Source: Prochilodus magdalenae (lineage: Eukaryota > Chordata > Actinopteri > Characiformes > Prochilodontidae). From it: a DNA stretch of 64,000 nucleotides. The stretch spans positions 248,001 to 312,000 of the forward strand of contig JAMWET010000129.1 in the NCBI GenBank assembly GCA_024036415.1, given 5' to 3'. Made by a program: the position numbers and the translations under genes. The notes under the pieces are model-generated. The model was given only the letters and a program-made list of their open reading frames with translations, searched no databases and was not told where the DNA came from. Shown here one piece after another: positions 48,437 through 58,628 of the stretch. Within the stretch, counting starts at the first letter, position 1, and each line of letters begins with the position of its first letter.

Positions 48437-50717
48437 TTCTAAGTAAAAAAAAAAAAAAAAAAAAACCTGAAAAACTCAAAATATTTTAGCAGGCAAAGAT
48501 AAAGTCGAAAGCATTTAAACAGACAATAAAATTCAGATAAATTGATGTGTCCATATCTTTGGTGTCTCACTGAACGAGATCATTATAAAAATGTAAAATA
48601 TGTATCCGTTTCTGCAGGTATTAACAGATAGCTTTAATACATTTCCATGTCTATATTTAATCCTGCTCTAAACTCAAGTCATTTAAACTTAACTCTTAAC
48701 TTGTAATAGTCAAGCCCATCTGTATACAGTAGTGTTTCATGTAAAGATATTTATTTTATGAATAAGTGAGGCTTTGTGGGATGACTGTTATAAGGTTTAT
48801 TTGAACTCCGTGATATAACTTGAGTGATAACATCTCAGAATCCATCTACATTATGTTACATAGTTCAGTATTTTATCTTAAACTTAGGATGTCATATCTC
48901 TTTCAGAAAACACTGTAGACTGTGGACATTACTCTAGCAAACCGCTAACATTAACTAACCCTAACTAACATTAACACTGTGTAAAGTCACTAACTGTGTA
49001 GACTAGCTACACTGTGTACAAACCACTAAGATCATTAGGACTACAGGCAGGACCCTGTATACCAAGAAAACCATAAACCTGATTCTGTTTTTGACTGTGT
49101 ACGCTAGTAATAGCTAGCTAGTACAAACATTAACCGTGATATTAATAAAATATTGATTAACATGTAATAAAGGTAAAGTGTAAATAACGTACTGTTGTAA
49201 GAACCAGACAGTAGTTTAGAACGGAGGTTGTTAGGAGGTTGCTACCATGGTACTGGCACTAAAGAACCTGAGAGTACCAGGGCTTGGTGGTCACTTGCAC
49301 TCACACATGCACTGTGTAGCCCTCAATACAAGACCACCATGGGGGTTTAATCAGAAAAAGGAGTTTCCCGCCAAGAAGCACCAGTGAAACGCCCTTTGGG
49401 ATACTGGAATGGGCACTGAGTGAATGCAGCTATTTATGGACTTTCAATAAATACAATGCTGAGACTGCTACTGTTTTTAAAGACTGTAGAATTAAAAAAA
49501 AATAAAAGGCTAGTAGTAACATATCAGTCTAATGGAGTTAACATACACTTTGCACACTGCACTTAAAAGGAAGGAATGCCAAACACTTTTCCTCCATGTA
49601 GAAAGCTGAAGGTGATGTAAGCAAGGAACTGCAAATCCAATACATGTTTAAGAGAGGCTCGTCACTGGAGCTATCTAATCCTGGGACTTTACACCCCCGG
49701 CATGCTCTTAACCGCACGCTTGAATCTGGAGAGGGTGGAATTATCAAACGCATGAAGGGAGGGTGAGCTTAGTCCATAAGAAGATTCATTTCCATAAGCA
49801 CATATTGGGCGAGGTTCCTTACTGGGAATTGGCTTTGCAAGAAAAAGAAGCATTGAGACTCCGGGAGGAAAACTGGGCGTGCAACATGATATCAAGGACT
49901 CCTGCAAAATCCCTGCCACCCAATTACTAGTTTCACTTTCATCATTATGATAGTCACTAAGCCCTTTTCTTAAATATACATGACTGTGGCTAATGTTTTA
50001 TCCAGTTCAGGCATCCAATTGCCTTCTACAGTCTTTACAGCCACCAGAGTTTCAGTGCTTACTTAATTCTGAAATAATGCATTTAGTTGGAAACATAAAC
50101 ATCAATAACTCAGATGCCTAGTTTAGCTGGTATAAAGAAGACGGGGCTTGACTTTAACTCTCAAACAGTTCTTAAATTAGGATAATAAAGTTGGTGTATG
50201 ACCTTCACTTGATGATTACTTTTTTTGCTTACATAACATTCTTAAAAGGATTTGCTTTCCTAAAGAACCTTTCAATGGGTGGTACAAATATAGAAATTTT
50301 TATTAACCTAAAATAGATAAATTCCTGTTTGTTTGTGTCGTATTAAGCACAATTAAACAAAAGTACCATTTGTAAGATAGAATTCTTGCTTTAAAATAAT
50401 GTTTTGCAACTTTTCAGAAATGCTTTTAGAATTTCTGGTTTTTTTTCATATAAGGAAACTGAGAAGATACTGGGAACTTTCACATAATGTAAAGCGTTTT
50501 CTAGAACTGTACTCAGTTGAGAACCATTTAGAAAGTTTAATGTGATCAAAAGTGTTAAATTCAATTTAATAATATTAAATATTGATATCAAATAAATATT
50601 GCAATTTATGCAATATTGTTTGTGAAGTTAGACTTAAAAGTCAACCTTTAACAGGGTTAACTTTAAGGCAGTTACTGTATGTATGTAGCTATGTCTGTAT
50701 TAGAAAGCTTAATGTCT
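48437..50717. other. Intergenic DNA, no gene seen
   Basis: A poly-A run at 48446-48464 lies just outside the LTR target duplication. No exon or RNA gene recognised. Frames are at most 76 codons. Confidence 0.5.
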
Positions 50718-50719
50718 TA

Positions 50720-51396
50720 CAAACCCAGTTCCAAAAGAACATTGGACTTTTATCTATTTTTAGATCATAAAACACACAATAAAAACAGTACAAAACACAA
50801 TATTTTATTTTTGTTGATTTTTACTTTTATGCATCATTTAAACAGTACCTGCTATTTATATTGTGTGAACATGTCATGATGAATGACATAACAGAAGTGG
50901 CCCAACATTGCTTGGTAAAAAACCTGGTTACATTAAAATTAAATGGTGATTTTGCTCTCTCCTGCAAAGTTGCCATTGAAAAGATACATTACGATACAAA
51001 CGACAATATGTTGCTTAATACAGGAGCATATGTTGTTGTAAAATGTGTTCAGCATTAATGGTTGCAGATGCAGCCATGGGCATTGGGCATTCTTTTGTGG
51101 TTTATGGTACAGAGGTTTCTTCAAGTTCTCTAAATATTCTGTATTGTGGTAAATTACACACAGTAGAAGGTGAAATACTGAAAGTCCATGCAAAAACTGC
51201 AGAACATTGTCCACCCTAATTGGTACAGGAGTATGCCTTTTCTGGATGCTGCTTTTATATTCAAGAATAATTACATCAGCTGTGTAAGATGTTTTTTAAA
51301 TATTTCAATGTTTCTAGACTGGTCTGTTCTTAAGTGTTCCTGTTCTTTCACCTGGCATTTCACCTACTGTCCCAACATTTTTTGAAGTTGGGTTTG
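50720..51396. mobile_element. Non-autonomous Tc1/mariner-like element with TA target duplication
   Basis: The left terminus CAAACCCAGTTCCAAAAGAA and the right terminus read inward, CAAACCCAACTTCAAAAAAT, are inverted repeats, each flanked by TA (50718-50719 and 51397-51398). The termini match the widespread fish family ending in GAAGTTGGGTTTGT. The 677-bp interior does not encode transposase. Instead it holds a copy (50873-51012) of the dispersed repeat seen at 28.0-28.2 kb. Confidence 0.75.
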
Positions 51397-52149
51397 TACA
51401 TGTACAGGTGATAAGCGGTGTGGCATTTCACAAGTGCTTACATCAGTGCAAATGGCTATGCTAGCTATTAGCCAACAAATGGAGAAACTGTCCCCAGAGT
51501 GTAGGCAGAAGGCTAATTATCTAAATTGCCTTTAGAGACTTCCTACATATATGGGATTTATAAATCATCTCACCAGGCTTTTAAATGTTCTCCTGTGGGA
51601 GTCATAAAGACCTCACACATCCTATGCATTTTCAAACCTGAGGCAGGGAAGCCATAGCATATCTCATTGTGCAGTATATTCACATGGCCCACTTCTTGTC
51701 ATTGCTGTGACTTTGACGTGCAGGTCATGTAGATTTTCAGAGGGCTATAAACAGACACATCAGAGCCTACAGTGTGTATTTATTCGCCTGCAAGTCTGGA
51801 AAATGTGTGGGGCTATTTCTCTCAGTAACAGACTCTTTGTAGCACTCAGATATTGATACTGATACTAACATGTCAAGTCTTGTGCTCTTCTGTGATAAAA
51901 TAATGGATGGAAAGACTACAATACTTTACACCCTTGACATATTGTATATAATCTTGATTTTTTTACTGTATTAATACTGTCTACTGAAACAAGCAAATGT
52001 AAACAAATACTAGATTTATGCTGTGATTTCTATAAAGGCTCTTAATGGATATTTAGCTGTGCATTAGACAACACTGACCTCTTATGGTAGAACAGAGTAT
52101 TTGTGAGGAATGTTGTTTCAAATACTCAGATCCACAGAGAGGATACTCA

Positions 52150-52215
52150 TAAAAATAAATAAATAAATCATAAATAAATAACCAAACAAATAAATCAATA
52201 AATACATCAAAATAA
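52150..52215. repeat. (AATA)n-type tetranucleotide repeat
   Basis: Degenerate AAATAAAT units with CAAA interruptions. Confidence 0.9.
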
Positions 52216-52424
52216 AGAGAGAGAATTGGCAGAAAGAATTTTCAGTATTTATTTTCCCTAAATTGTCTGTTTATTAAAATCTTCTTAACTTTATCCCTTT
52301 AGACTTACAAACTGTCTGCATTTGACTAACTCATGATAAATTAATTAATTAACAAACTGCATATATGGATTCCATCTCTTGGCCTACTTTTCACCTGACT
52401 ACCACTGTGTTAACCCAATTTTAA

Positions 52425-52725
52425 CACAAAACAGAATGTACTGATTTGTAAATCATCTTTTACATGTATTTAATGAAAAGAGCACAAATTAAAGATATTT
52501 CAGATTTGCAGTTTTCAGCTTTATTGAATTTTTTAATACCCTGCTGAGAAAGTTAGAATGAAATCCATGCTGGTTAGTGCTGGTTGAGCAGCAAAAACTA
52601 GCTCAAAACACAACAAATTACCAACATCATGCTGGTTGCTTGTAGGGTTTTGAACACGTTTTTGAGCAGGGTATTTGCTAATTCCAAATTTGATGCCTGC
52701 AAATCATTACAAAAAAGACAGGAGC
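52425..52725. mobile_element. Tc1/mariner-like remnant interrupted by a MITE
   Basis: The left part has ACAGAATGTACTGATTTGTAA and the right part AAATTTGATGCCTGCAAATC, both words of the fish Tc1-like family that also ends in GGAATTGGGGTTGT. The two parts are separated exactly by the 133-bp element at 52539-52671. When that insert is ignored they join as ...TTTTTTAATATTTGC.... Confidence 0.65.
52539..52671. mobile_element. 133-bp MITE nested in an older element
   Basis: Starts CCCTGCTGAG and ends TTTGAGCAGGG (inverted ends CCCTGCT/AGCAGGG). It is flanked by TA on each side, consistent with a TA target duplication. The interior repeats GCTGGTT words (ATGCTGGTTAGTGCTGGTT). Confidence 0.75.
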
Positions 52726-54959
52726 TGTTTTCACACTGAACGCAGTATGAGCCTATTTCATGAGGTTCCTTTGCTAAAATGAGATTGTGGTCAGAGAATT
52801 ATGCTACGTGTGGCATAGACAAAAGAGCTAAGACAAAAAGATTTGTGTATTACTCTGATAATAACCTCCAAAGGTTCTTAAGATTAATATACACATCAAC
52901 ACTCATGTTAGCACATCTCTCAGCTCATGGCACACAAACACTTTTCTTAGGGCTGCTTAGTAAGTAGGATCACTCACCAGTTAGAACAAACTGAAAAATA
53001 GAAGTGTGCAGCTGTTGTTTACTTGGGGTCAGCAGAAGAACAGAAGGACAATACAGAAAGGTGATGGTTGTCTGACAATAACTAAAAGATTTGCTTATCA
53101 GTATGTAATAATATATAACCAGAGCTTTTGGAGGCTGTTTTCAGGGTAAGCTAACATTATCTTGCCTCTGTTTATCTTGGCAGTGCACTGGTGATGGGTG
53201 TCTGGGTTATTCGGAAATCGACAGAGAGACTAGCCATAATCACATTATAGTCTTTGATAAGATGTACATCCTGGTACAGAGCAATATCATCCCTACCTCA
53301 TCTGGGTTTTCTGCTTTATTTAAGCACTGCACTGCACAGTTCTTTAAACACATCCCTAATTCCTCCCACCCCAGCCTCATTTTGATACAGGACATTGCAA
53401 ATTGTCAACCTACATAAGCCAATTTGATTTTCTTGCTGCTTGTGTATGTGCTAAGCTTTCTTTTACACCACTAGTAGTATGCACAGTGCCTGCCAGTTCA
53501 GACGCAAGACCGGGCAGTGCTCTCCAATAAAACTAACCTTTGGACAGCAATAGGAACTACAATAGGAACTACTACTGTTTTCCTACTGGCCTGCCAGCAG
53601 TCCTATTGAACAACTGAATATTTATAAGGCAAGAATAGGGGGGAAAAATCCACTTTCACAGCTACAGCAAGTGATGTCCTCAGTTCACAAACTATTACCG
53701 AAAAGCCGTGAAGTGATATATTCTACAATCAGGATTCCTGTATGTCATCTGAGTCAAAGCTGTTCAAGGCTGTCATTTAACATACCAGTCAGCCAGATAT
53801 TATACATGCCCACAGGTGTCAACAGAGTGGTGATCACCTAGAGTCATAACTTTATATCACTAATTTGTTATATTAAATCAACAATCTACGTCCCCAACTC
53901 TCTCCAGGTTGAATTAAATATTTTCTCTTTTCTAATTCACCTGATTGTATTCCTGGGTGCAAGGGTGGGGTAGTATATTTACTTCTCAAGAAAACTGGAG
54001 AGGAGTGACATTTGTCTTGGAGATGGTCCATTTGTTTTCAGTATTCAGATTGTACATCAACCACTTCAGTTTAATTCTCCGCCTAACAGCACTTCAAAAA
54101 AAGATCCTGCAAATACAGACTGGGCCAATATCTGCAGCCCTTGAAAAAAGTAATTTCCCAAGAAATGAGGAACTAGCACCACCTTGTGACTCATATTGTA
54201 CACTGTTATTCTCAGAAATCTGCATCCCTGCTAGACAAACCTGCCTAGACCAGCATAGACTTCATAGGTCTTCATCGCAGTCATTTAGATCAAAACAAAA
54301 CGTGTCCTGTCACTGCGATATGAATATTAACACACAGAATAAAAACCTTATGATAAAAAAAATCTAATATGACATTTCATAATATTATTATACCTAGGAG
54401 GATAAGTGGTCATGGTTTCACAATCCCTGAGCCACGGACCACAAGCGGGTCACTAAGCAACCTTTGGTGGTCCTTGGGCTAGTACTGAGGATCGCCAGTG
54501 GTCTGTAGTGGGCACTACATTGGTGAAAAAACATTGAAACATTTAAAATATTAAGCTCTTAATAGTGTTGTCAAAACACCAAGGCAGCTTTCTCAGTTGC
54601 TCACTCCAGCCTTTAAAAAAACAAAATAGTACTTTTGTTGTGTTTTGAAAAGTTTTTTTTCTGTGAGTAAGTTAGTGAGTGGTTTCATTATGTATTATGA
54701 ACAAATCATTATTTTGAATCGGTTCTTTTCAACAAATCGGGAGAATCGATTCAGAAGTCTAACTGATTCAAACGTTTCGTTAAATCCTGATTCGCTGAAC
54801 CAAATCTAGTGGTTCACGGACAACATAAGAATAAACTTGATTTGTAGTTCTGATTAAGCTCATAATAAAGTTCGGGTAAGACTTGACATTTGCTAACGCT
54901 TCATGTAGTACTTTGGTTAAAAGATGATTGGTGTTTATGTAGTCTACTGTTTATGCTCT
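52726..54959. other. Intergenic DNA upstream of the GTPase gene
   Basis: A 140-codon plus frame (53945-54367) has no recognised domain and no codon signal, and is treated as chance. At 54712-54815 there is a cluster of GAATCGGTTC, GAATCGATTC, GATTCAAACG and GATTCGCTGAAC words that looks like a decayed MITE. The segment 54420-54540 has palindromic words (CCACGGACCACAAGCGGGTC) that may be another MITE end. Confidence 0.45.
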
Positions 54960-55146
54960 GTAATGGTGATCGGTGAACCCTGCCTGTTCAACTCAATGGA
55001 ACCTTCCACGGAGCTCGTGCTTGTGCGCGCGCGTTACTAGGTTACGGCGTATGGGAAAGGCGCGCGCACCGCCTCCTCTCAGACTTTGTTGTCTTTCTGA
55101 CTCCGGCGTCATTCAGAGCGATATGACTAGACTGAACACACCAAGG
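54960..55146 (+). promoter_or_regulatory. CpG-rich promoter and 5' leader of the RERG-like gene
   Basis: A sharp rise in CpG (TGCGCGCGCG, GGCGCGCGCACC) directly precedes the first coding exon, in otherwise AT-rich DNA. No TATA box is evident. Two in-frame upstream ATGs occur at 55051 (C at -3) and 55123 (G at -3). The ATG at 55147 has the strongest context (AAGGATGG). Confidence 0.6.
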
Positions 55147-56157
55147 ATGGATGCGAATGTTGTGGTGCTGGGAACAGATAATGTCGGCAAATCAGGTGGG
55201 TTTATTATTAATCTTACCCAACGACTGTGCTCATTAGAAAGTATATTTACACGAGAAATGCTACTTTTACTGACGAAAAGTCAGTTTTGGTCAAGGTCGA
55301 GGGCTCAGACAGTCAATACTGATTCTGTTTACTCTCGTTTTAGCACTTGCTGTTCGTTTTCTTACCCGAAGATTCATCGGAGAATATGGAGATATTGGTA
55401 AGTTACTCTTATTTAGACTAGACTAAACTTCACTTCACTCTGAGGTCTGATATAAACTTACAAAATTCCATGTGCGTCTCCACAGAGTCCATCTACAGTC
55501 ATAACATTATTGTGGATGGAAGAGAGCAAACTCTTAATATATGGGATTCCCCCTATTCTCAGGTAAGCTGTATCAGACTGTGTAATAACTTTATTCTGTC
55601 ACAAAAAATTAAATTAATTATGCTAATACTGTTAATACTAATCAGTCAGTTATTGTAATAGACCTTTTTTGGAATGCTATGCCTTCACTTCCTTCTCATA
55701 TTCTCATGATAACTTGAATGTTTCTCACCAGGACTTGTCCCCCGAGTCCACCACATATGAGAAGAGACTGCAGTGGGCTGACGGCTTTGTCCTGGTCTAC
55801 AGCATCTGTGACCGAGCCAGTTTCAACAACATCAGCAAACTCCTCCAGAGCATAAAGGCTACCAAGGACTATACAGGTTTAGAGAAGGTGCCAATAGTTA
55901 TTGTAGGAAACAAGAGGGACCTGCACCACCGACGCACAGTTCTCAGTGAGGAGGGTCGTTTGCTGGCAATCTCCACAGACTGTCAGTTCTACGAAGTCTC
56001 AGCTGCAGAGAACTATCACAGCGTCCTCATGGTGTTCCACGGCTTGGTTAACCGCATAAAGGAGTCCAGGTCGGTGGTCAAAAAATCAGCTGGCATCAAG
56101 GGCATTGTCAAGAGCATGTCTGCTGTGTTTGCCCGGAGGCGCACCGACTCGTTATGA
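55147..56157 (+). CDS. rergl-like: RERG/RERGL-like small GTPase, four exons, 201 aa
   Basis: Exons are 55147-55195, 55344-55397, 55486-55562 and 55732-56157. All introns are short (148, 88 and 169 bp) with GT-AG borders; phases are 1, 1 and 0. The protein starts MDANVVVLGTDNVGKS (P-loop, residues 9-16). It has the Ras-type helix ALAVRFLTRRFIGEY (17-31), then LNIWDSPYSQ where DTAGQ is expected (55-60), WADGFVLVYS (75-84), NKRD (120-123) and SAA (150-152). The basic C-terminus ends in ARRRTDSL with no CAAX box. Length and these traits fit the RERG/RERGL branch, cytosolic Ras relatives linked to growth restraint. Loss of the G3 glycine and of a clear switch I threonine suggests altered GTP hydrolysis. 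Starts at 55051 or 55123 would add 32 or 8 residues. Family certain; orthologue name less so. Confidence 0.87.
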
Positions 56158-56820
56158 GGCAGCAAGACAGTGTTCTGGAGTCACACCTGATTTTTGGTCT
56201 GAGGTGACCTACTTTTGATGCCAGAAACAAGGGTAGGCTGATTCCTCATTGGCCCCAGTGTTAGGGCTTTGTTGAGGATGTGGAAGACGCCCTGTGGCTG
56301 GTGTTGTGTGCTCAGGACTGTGCAACAACACGAGGCAAAGATCAACAGTCCAGTCTGTGTGCCATGGTGTTGGTAACTGCTGTAGAAAAGCAGTCAAAGG
56401 TGTCTGCAGTATCCATCATTTTAAGACAACCAGGTGACTGTATGGTTTGGGAGAATTAGCTGGAGATGTGAGATCACTATTATATTATTCTGGGCAAAAT
56501 ATCAAAAAGTTGGATATGCCACAAAGAGGAAACATAAGGGCAGCATTCAAAACTTTATTTGCTTATTACAAACAGATGAAAATAGAGGAGAAAAAAAATG
56601 TAAGACAGCAAGTGAAATGTACCATGGATTTTAAGATAACATTATATCTATAATGTCCAAACAGAAACCAGAATTGATATATCCCATATCAATGATATCA
56701 TATATCAAATTCTAAAGAGATTACAATGGAGTTATCTTCAGTTGAATATCTCTCATTATCGTATTACTGTTTACAACAACACAATGTTTTTACGTGAATA
56801 AAAGTTTAATAGTGCTGACG
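56158..56820 (+). other. 3' UTR of the RERG-like gene with poly-A signal
   Basis: Follows the TGA at 56155-56157. The first plausible AATAAA in sense is at 56797-56802 (ACGTGAATAAAAGTTT), giving a UTR of about 0.65 kb. Cleavage would fall near 56.82 kb. Frames within it are not supported. Confidence 0.55.
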
Positions 56821-58361
56821 GTTCAAGAAAGTCACAAAATCAGTGTTCAAATACATATTGTTTTTTGTTATCTCTCCAGCCCAGCAATGTTTCCACTGAA
56901 TATCTCTTGTGACAAAGATAGTTGACAAGGCAGAGGAAAGTCTGTGTATAGGTGTTAAATGATGAAATGATGAACTGTATAAAAATGCAGCAATAGATTG
57001 CATTGAAATAAATGATGTGCAGTTGTAATCTTTCACAAATTTGCAAAATGTGAACATGCAAAGCAGAACGATTTGATTATACTAAATTCTGATTATACTA
57101 AGATCTGAGATATCTGATATATCTGAAGGTCAAAAAATGTTTGTTAGTAGATGCTATACATTACATATGCTGTGGTATTATTTCTAACATTAAGCAGATA
57201 AGGGGGAAACACCGGCTGAAAACTGAGGATTAAAAACTTTTTAGGCTCTGTAAAATAAAAAACAGTGGAAAAAGCGATTACAGCTAAGACGTTTGTATCA
57301 GTCATGACACCTGCAGTCTCATTTTACAATGGAAATTGTTAAGTTTTAGTCAATGAGAAAAGGTACTCTATACCTGTTTTTTTTTTCACATTTTCCACTG
57401 ACAGCGTCTTGATGATTTTCAACAAAAATAAATCCATTTAAACCACACCTGAGGTTTGAGAATGATTCTGTTGTTTTAAGAAAGCATGCATGCATCATAC
57501 ACAAAGTGCATGAATTATTCTAGGTGTGATTAGAAATGTCTTATGAATCCAGAAACCAGACTTTTTTTTTAATACTGGGTCTGACACTTTAGCATTCTAA
57601 GACAAGTAAATATGTAATCGTAAGCTAAGCACATTCAGTTGCAGCAGACTCTATAATTGTCAGCTAAAAGATTTTTTGACTGTTGAAAGCTGCTGTTAAT
57701 GCTGGACATAACTTGACATAAACTATTTCTAAACTTTCAACATGATTTAATGATCAAACATTTACTCTTGTACTTAAAAGTTATTTTCATTATAGGATTT
57801 TTTGTGGGGGTAATTCTTTACATTGACATTAATTTCCAGTCAAAACTGCCCAATCTACAAGTTACTTGTTTTTTCAAAAGATTATTTGCAAGTGGAAAAA
57901 AAAACAGGGGATGTAGAGAATATGTGACTTAACAACCAAAACATGGTAGACCACCATCAGATAAATAGACTGACCACCCTAGATTTTCAACATTACTGAA
58001 TGAGTGTGTGATTGCCTGAACTGTGAGACACAGAAAATTCCACTATCCTCTAAGGTTGAACTTTGGCAGTGTAAAAAAATATCTCTGCAGATTTCTCTAA
58101 AGATTTGATGTCATAATTAGTTGTTAAGATTCTGTGTTTTCTGCTTTTAAAAAAAGGGCTCCCTGGCTGTATTGACTGGAAATCGAATAAATGAAAGGCG
58201 GTCCCTGATAACTGCTCAATATCACTGCAAAATCCAAATAATATATTTTGACTTCTAAGGGTTACCTTAGTCTTACTCTGTCATACCTGTGGCTTCCAAC
58301 TAATGGTCGCATAATCTGCAGACTCTGAGTACAGGAGGAGTACTGTATCTCTAATTCGGTC
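56821..58361. other. Intergenic space / 3' UTR between convergent genes
   Basis: The GTPase gene ends on the left and the minus-strand gene ends at 58362, so this 1.5 kb should contain the latter's 3' UTR. Minus-strand ATTAAA signals are possible (for example 57751-57746), but none is decisive. No coding exon or repeat recognised. Confidence 0.5.
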
Positions 58362-58628
58362 TCAACTTTCCAAATGAGGCTCTGGGCGACTTTTTTCTAG
58401 GCTTTGCTTTGTATGGAGGAGGTGAAGTTCCTCAGATGGCAGCGAATCCATGGGCTCTCCATCCTTCACCGACTCCTGGGAATTGTGAGAGGGGTTGTTC
58501 CTCTGGTCTGATCCATTAGACTCCACTGCTGGAGAGCCATTTGACTGGTTTTTTGTCTGTTCTGTGTTTTCTCCTCCCCCGCCATTGTAAAGGATCTCTT
58601 CTCGTGGCTTGGAAGATAAGCCAGAAAG
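58362..58628 (-). CDS. Terminal coding exon of an unidentified gene (88 aa plus stop)
   Basis: After an acceptor (TGTTGTGTTTGAACCCAG|CTTTCTGG, with CTGAT upstream as a possible branch site), a frame of 88 codons runs to TGA at 58364-58362. It starts LSGLSSKPREEILYNGGGGE, includes NGSPAVESNGSDQ and SVKDGEPMDSLPSEELHLL, and ends RPEPHLES. The composition (rich in S, E, N, Q and G, and GC-richer than the flanks) is that of a disordered hydrophilic C-terminal tail. Long tails like this occur on channels, transporters and cytoskeletal proteins, but I do not recognise the gene. The frame assumes a phase-0 junction. The upstream exons should lie to the right, within or beyond the window. It is tail-to-tail with the RERG-like gene. 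The SV2 family, a synteny guess beside SLCO3A1, does not end this way. Confidence 0.65.
   Translation of the reverse strand, partial: LSGLSSKPREEILYNGGGGENTEQTKNQSNGSPAVESNGSDQRNNPSHNSQESVKDGEPMDSLPSEELHLLHTKQSLEKSRPEPHLES

Noticed and set aside
53945..54367. 140-codon plus frame before the GTPase gene
   Set aside because: No recognised domain, AT-rich codons, no splice partner or conserved motif. Frames of this length are expected by chance in 64 kb.
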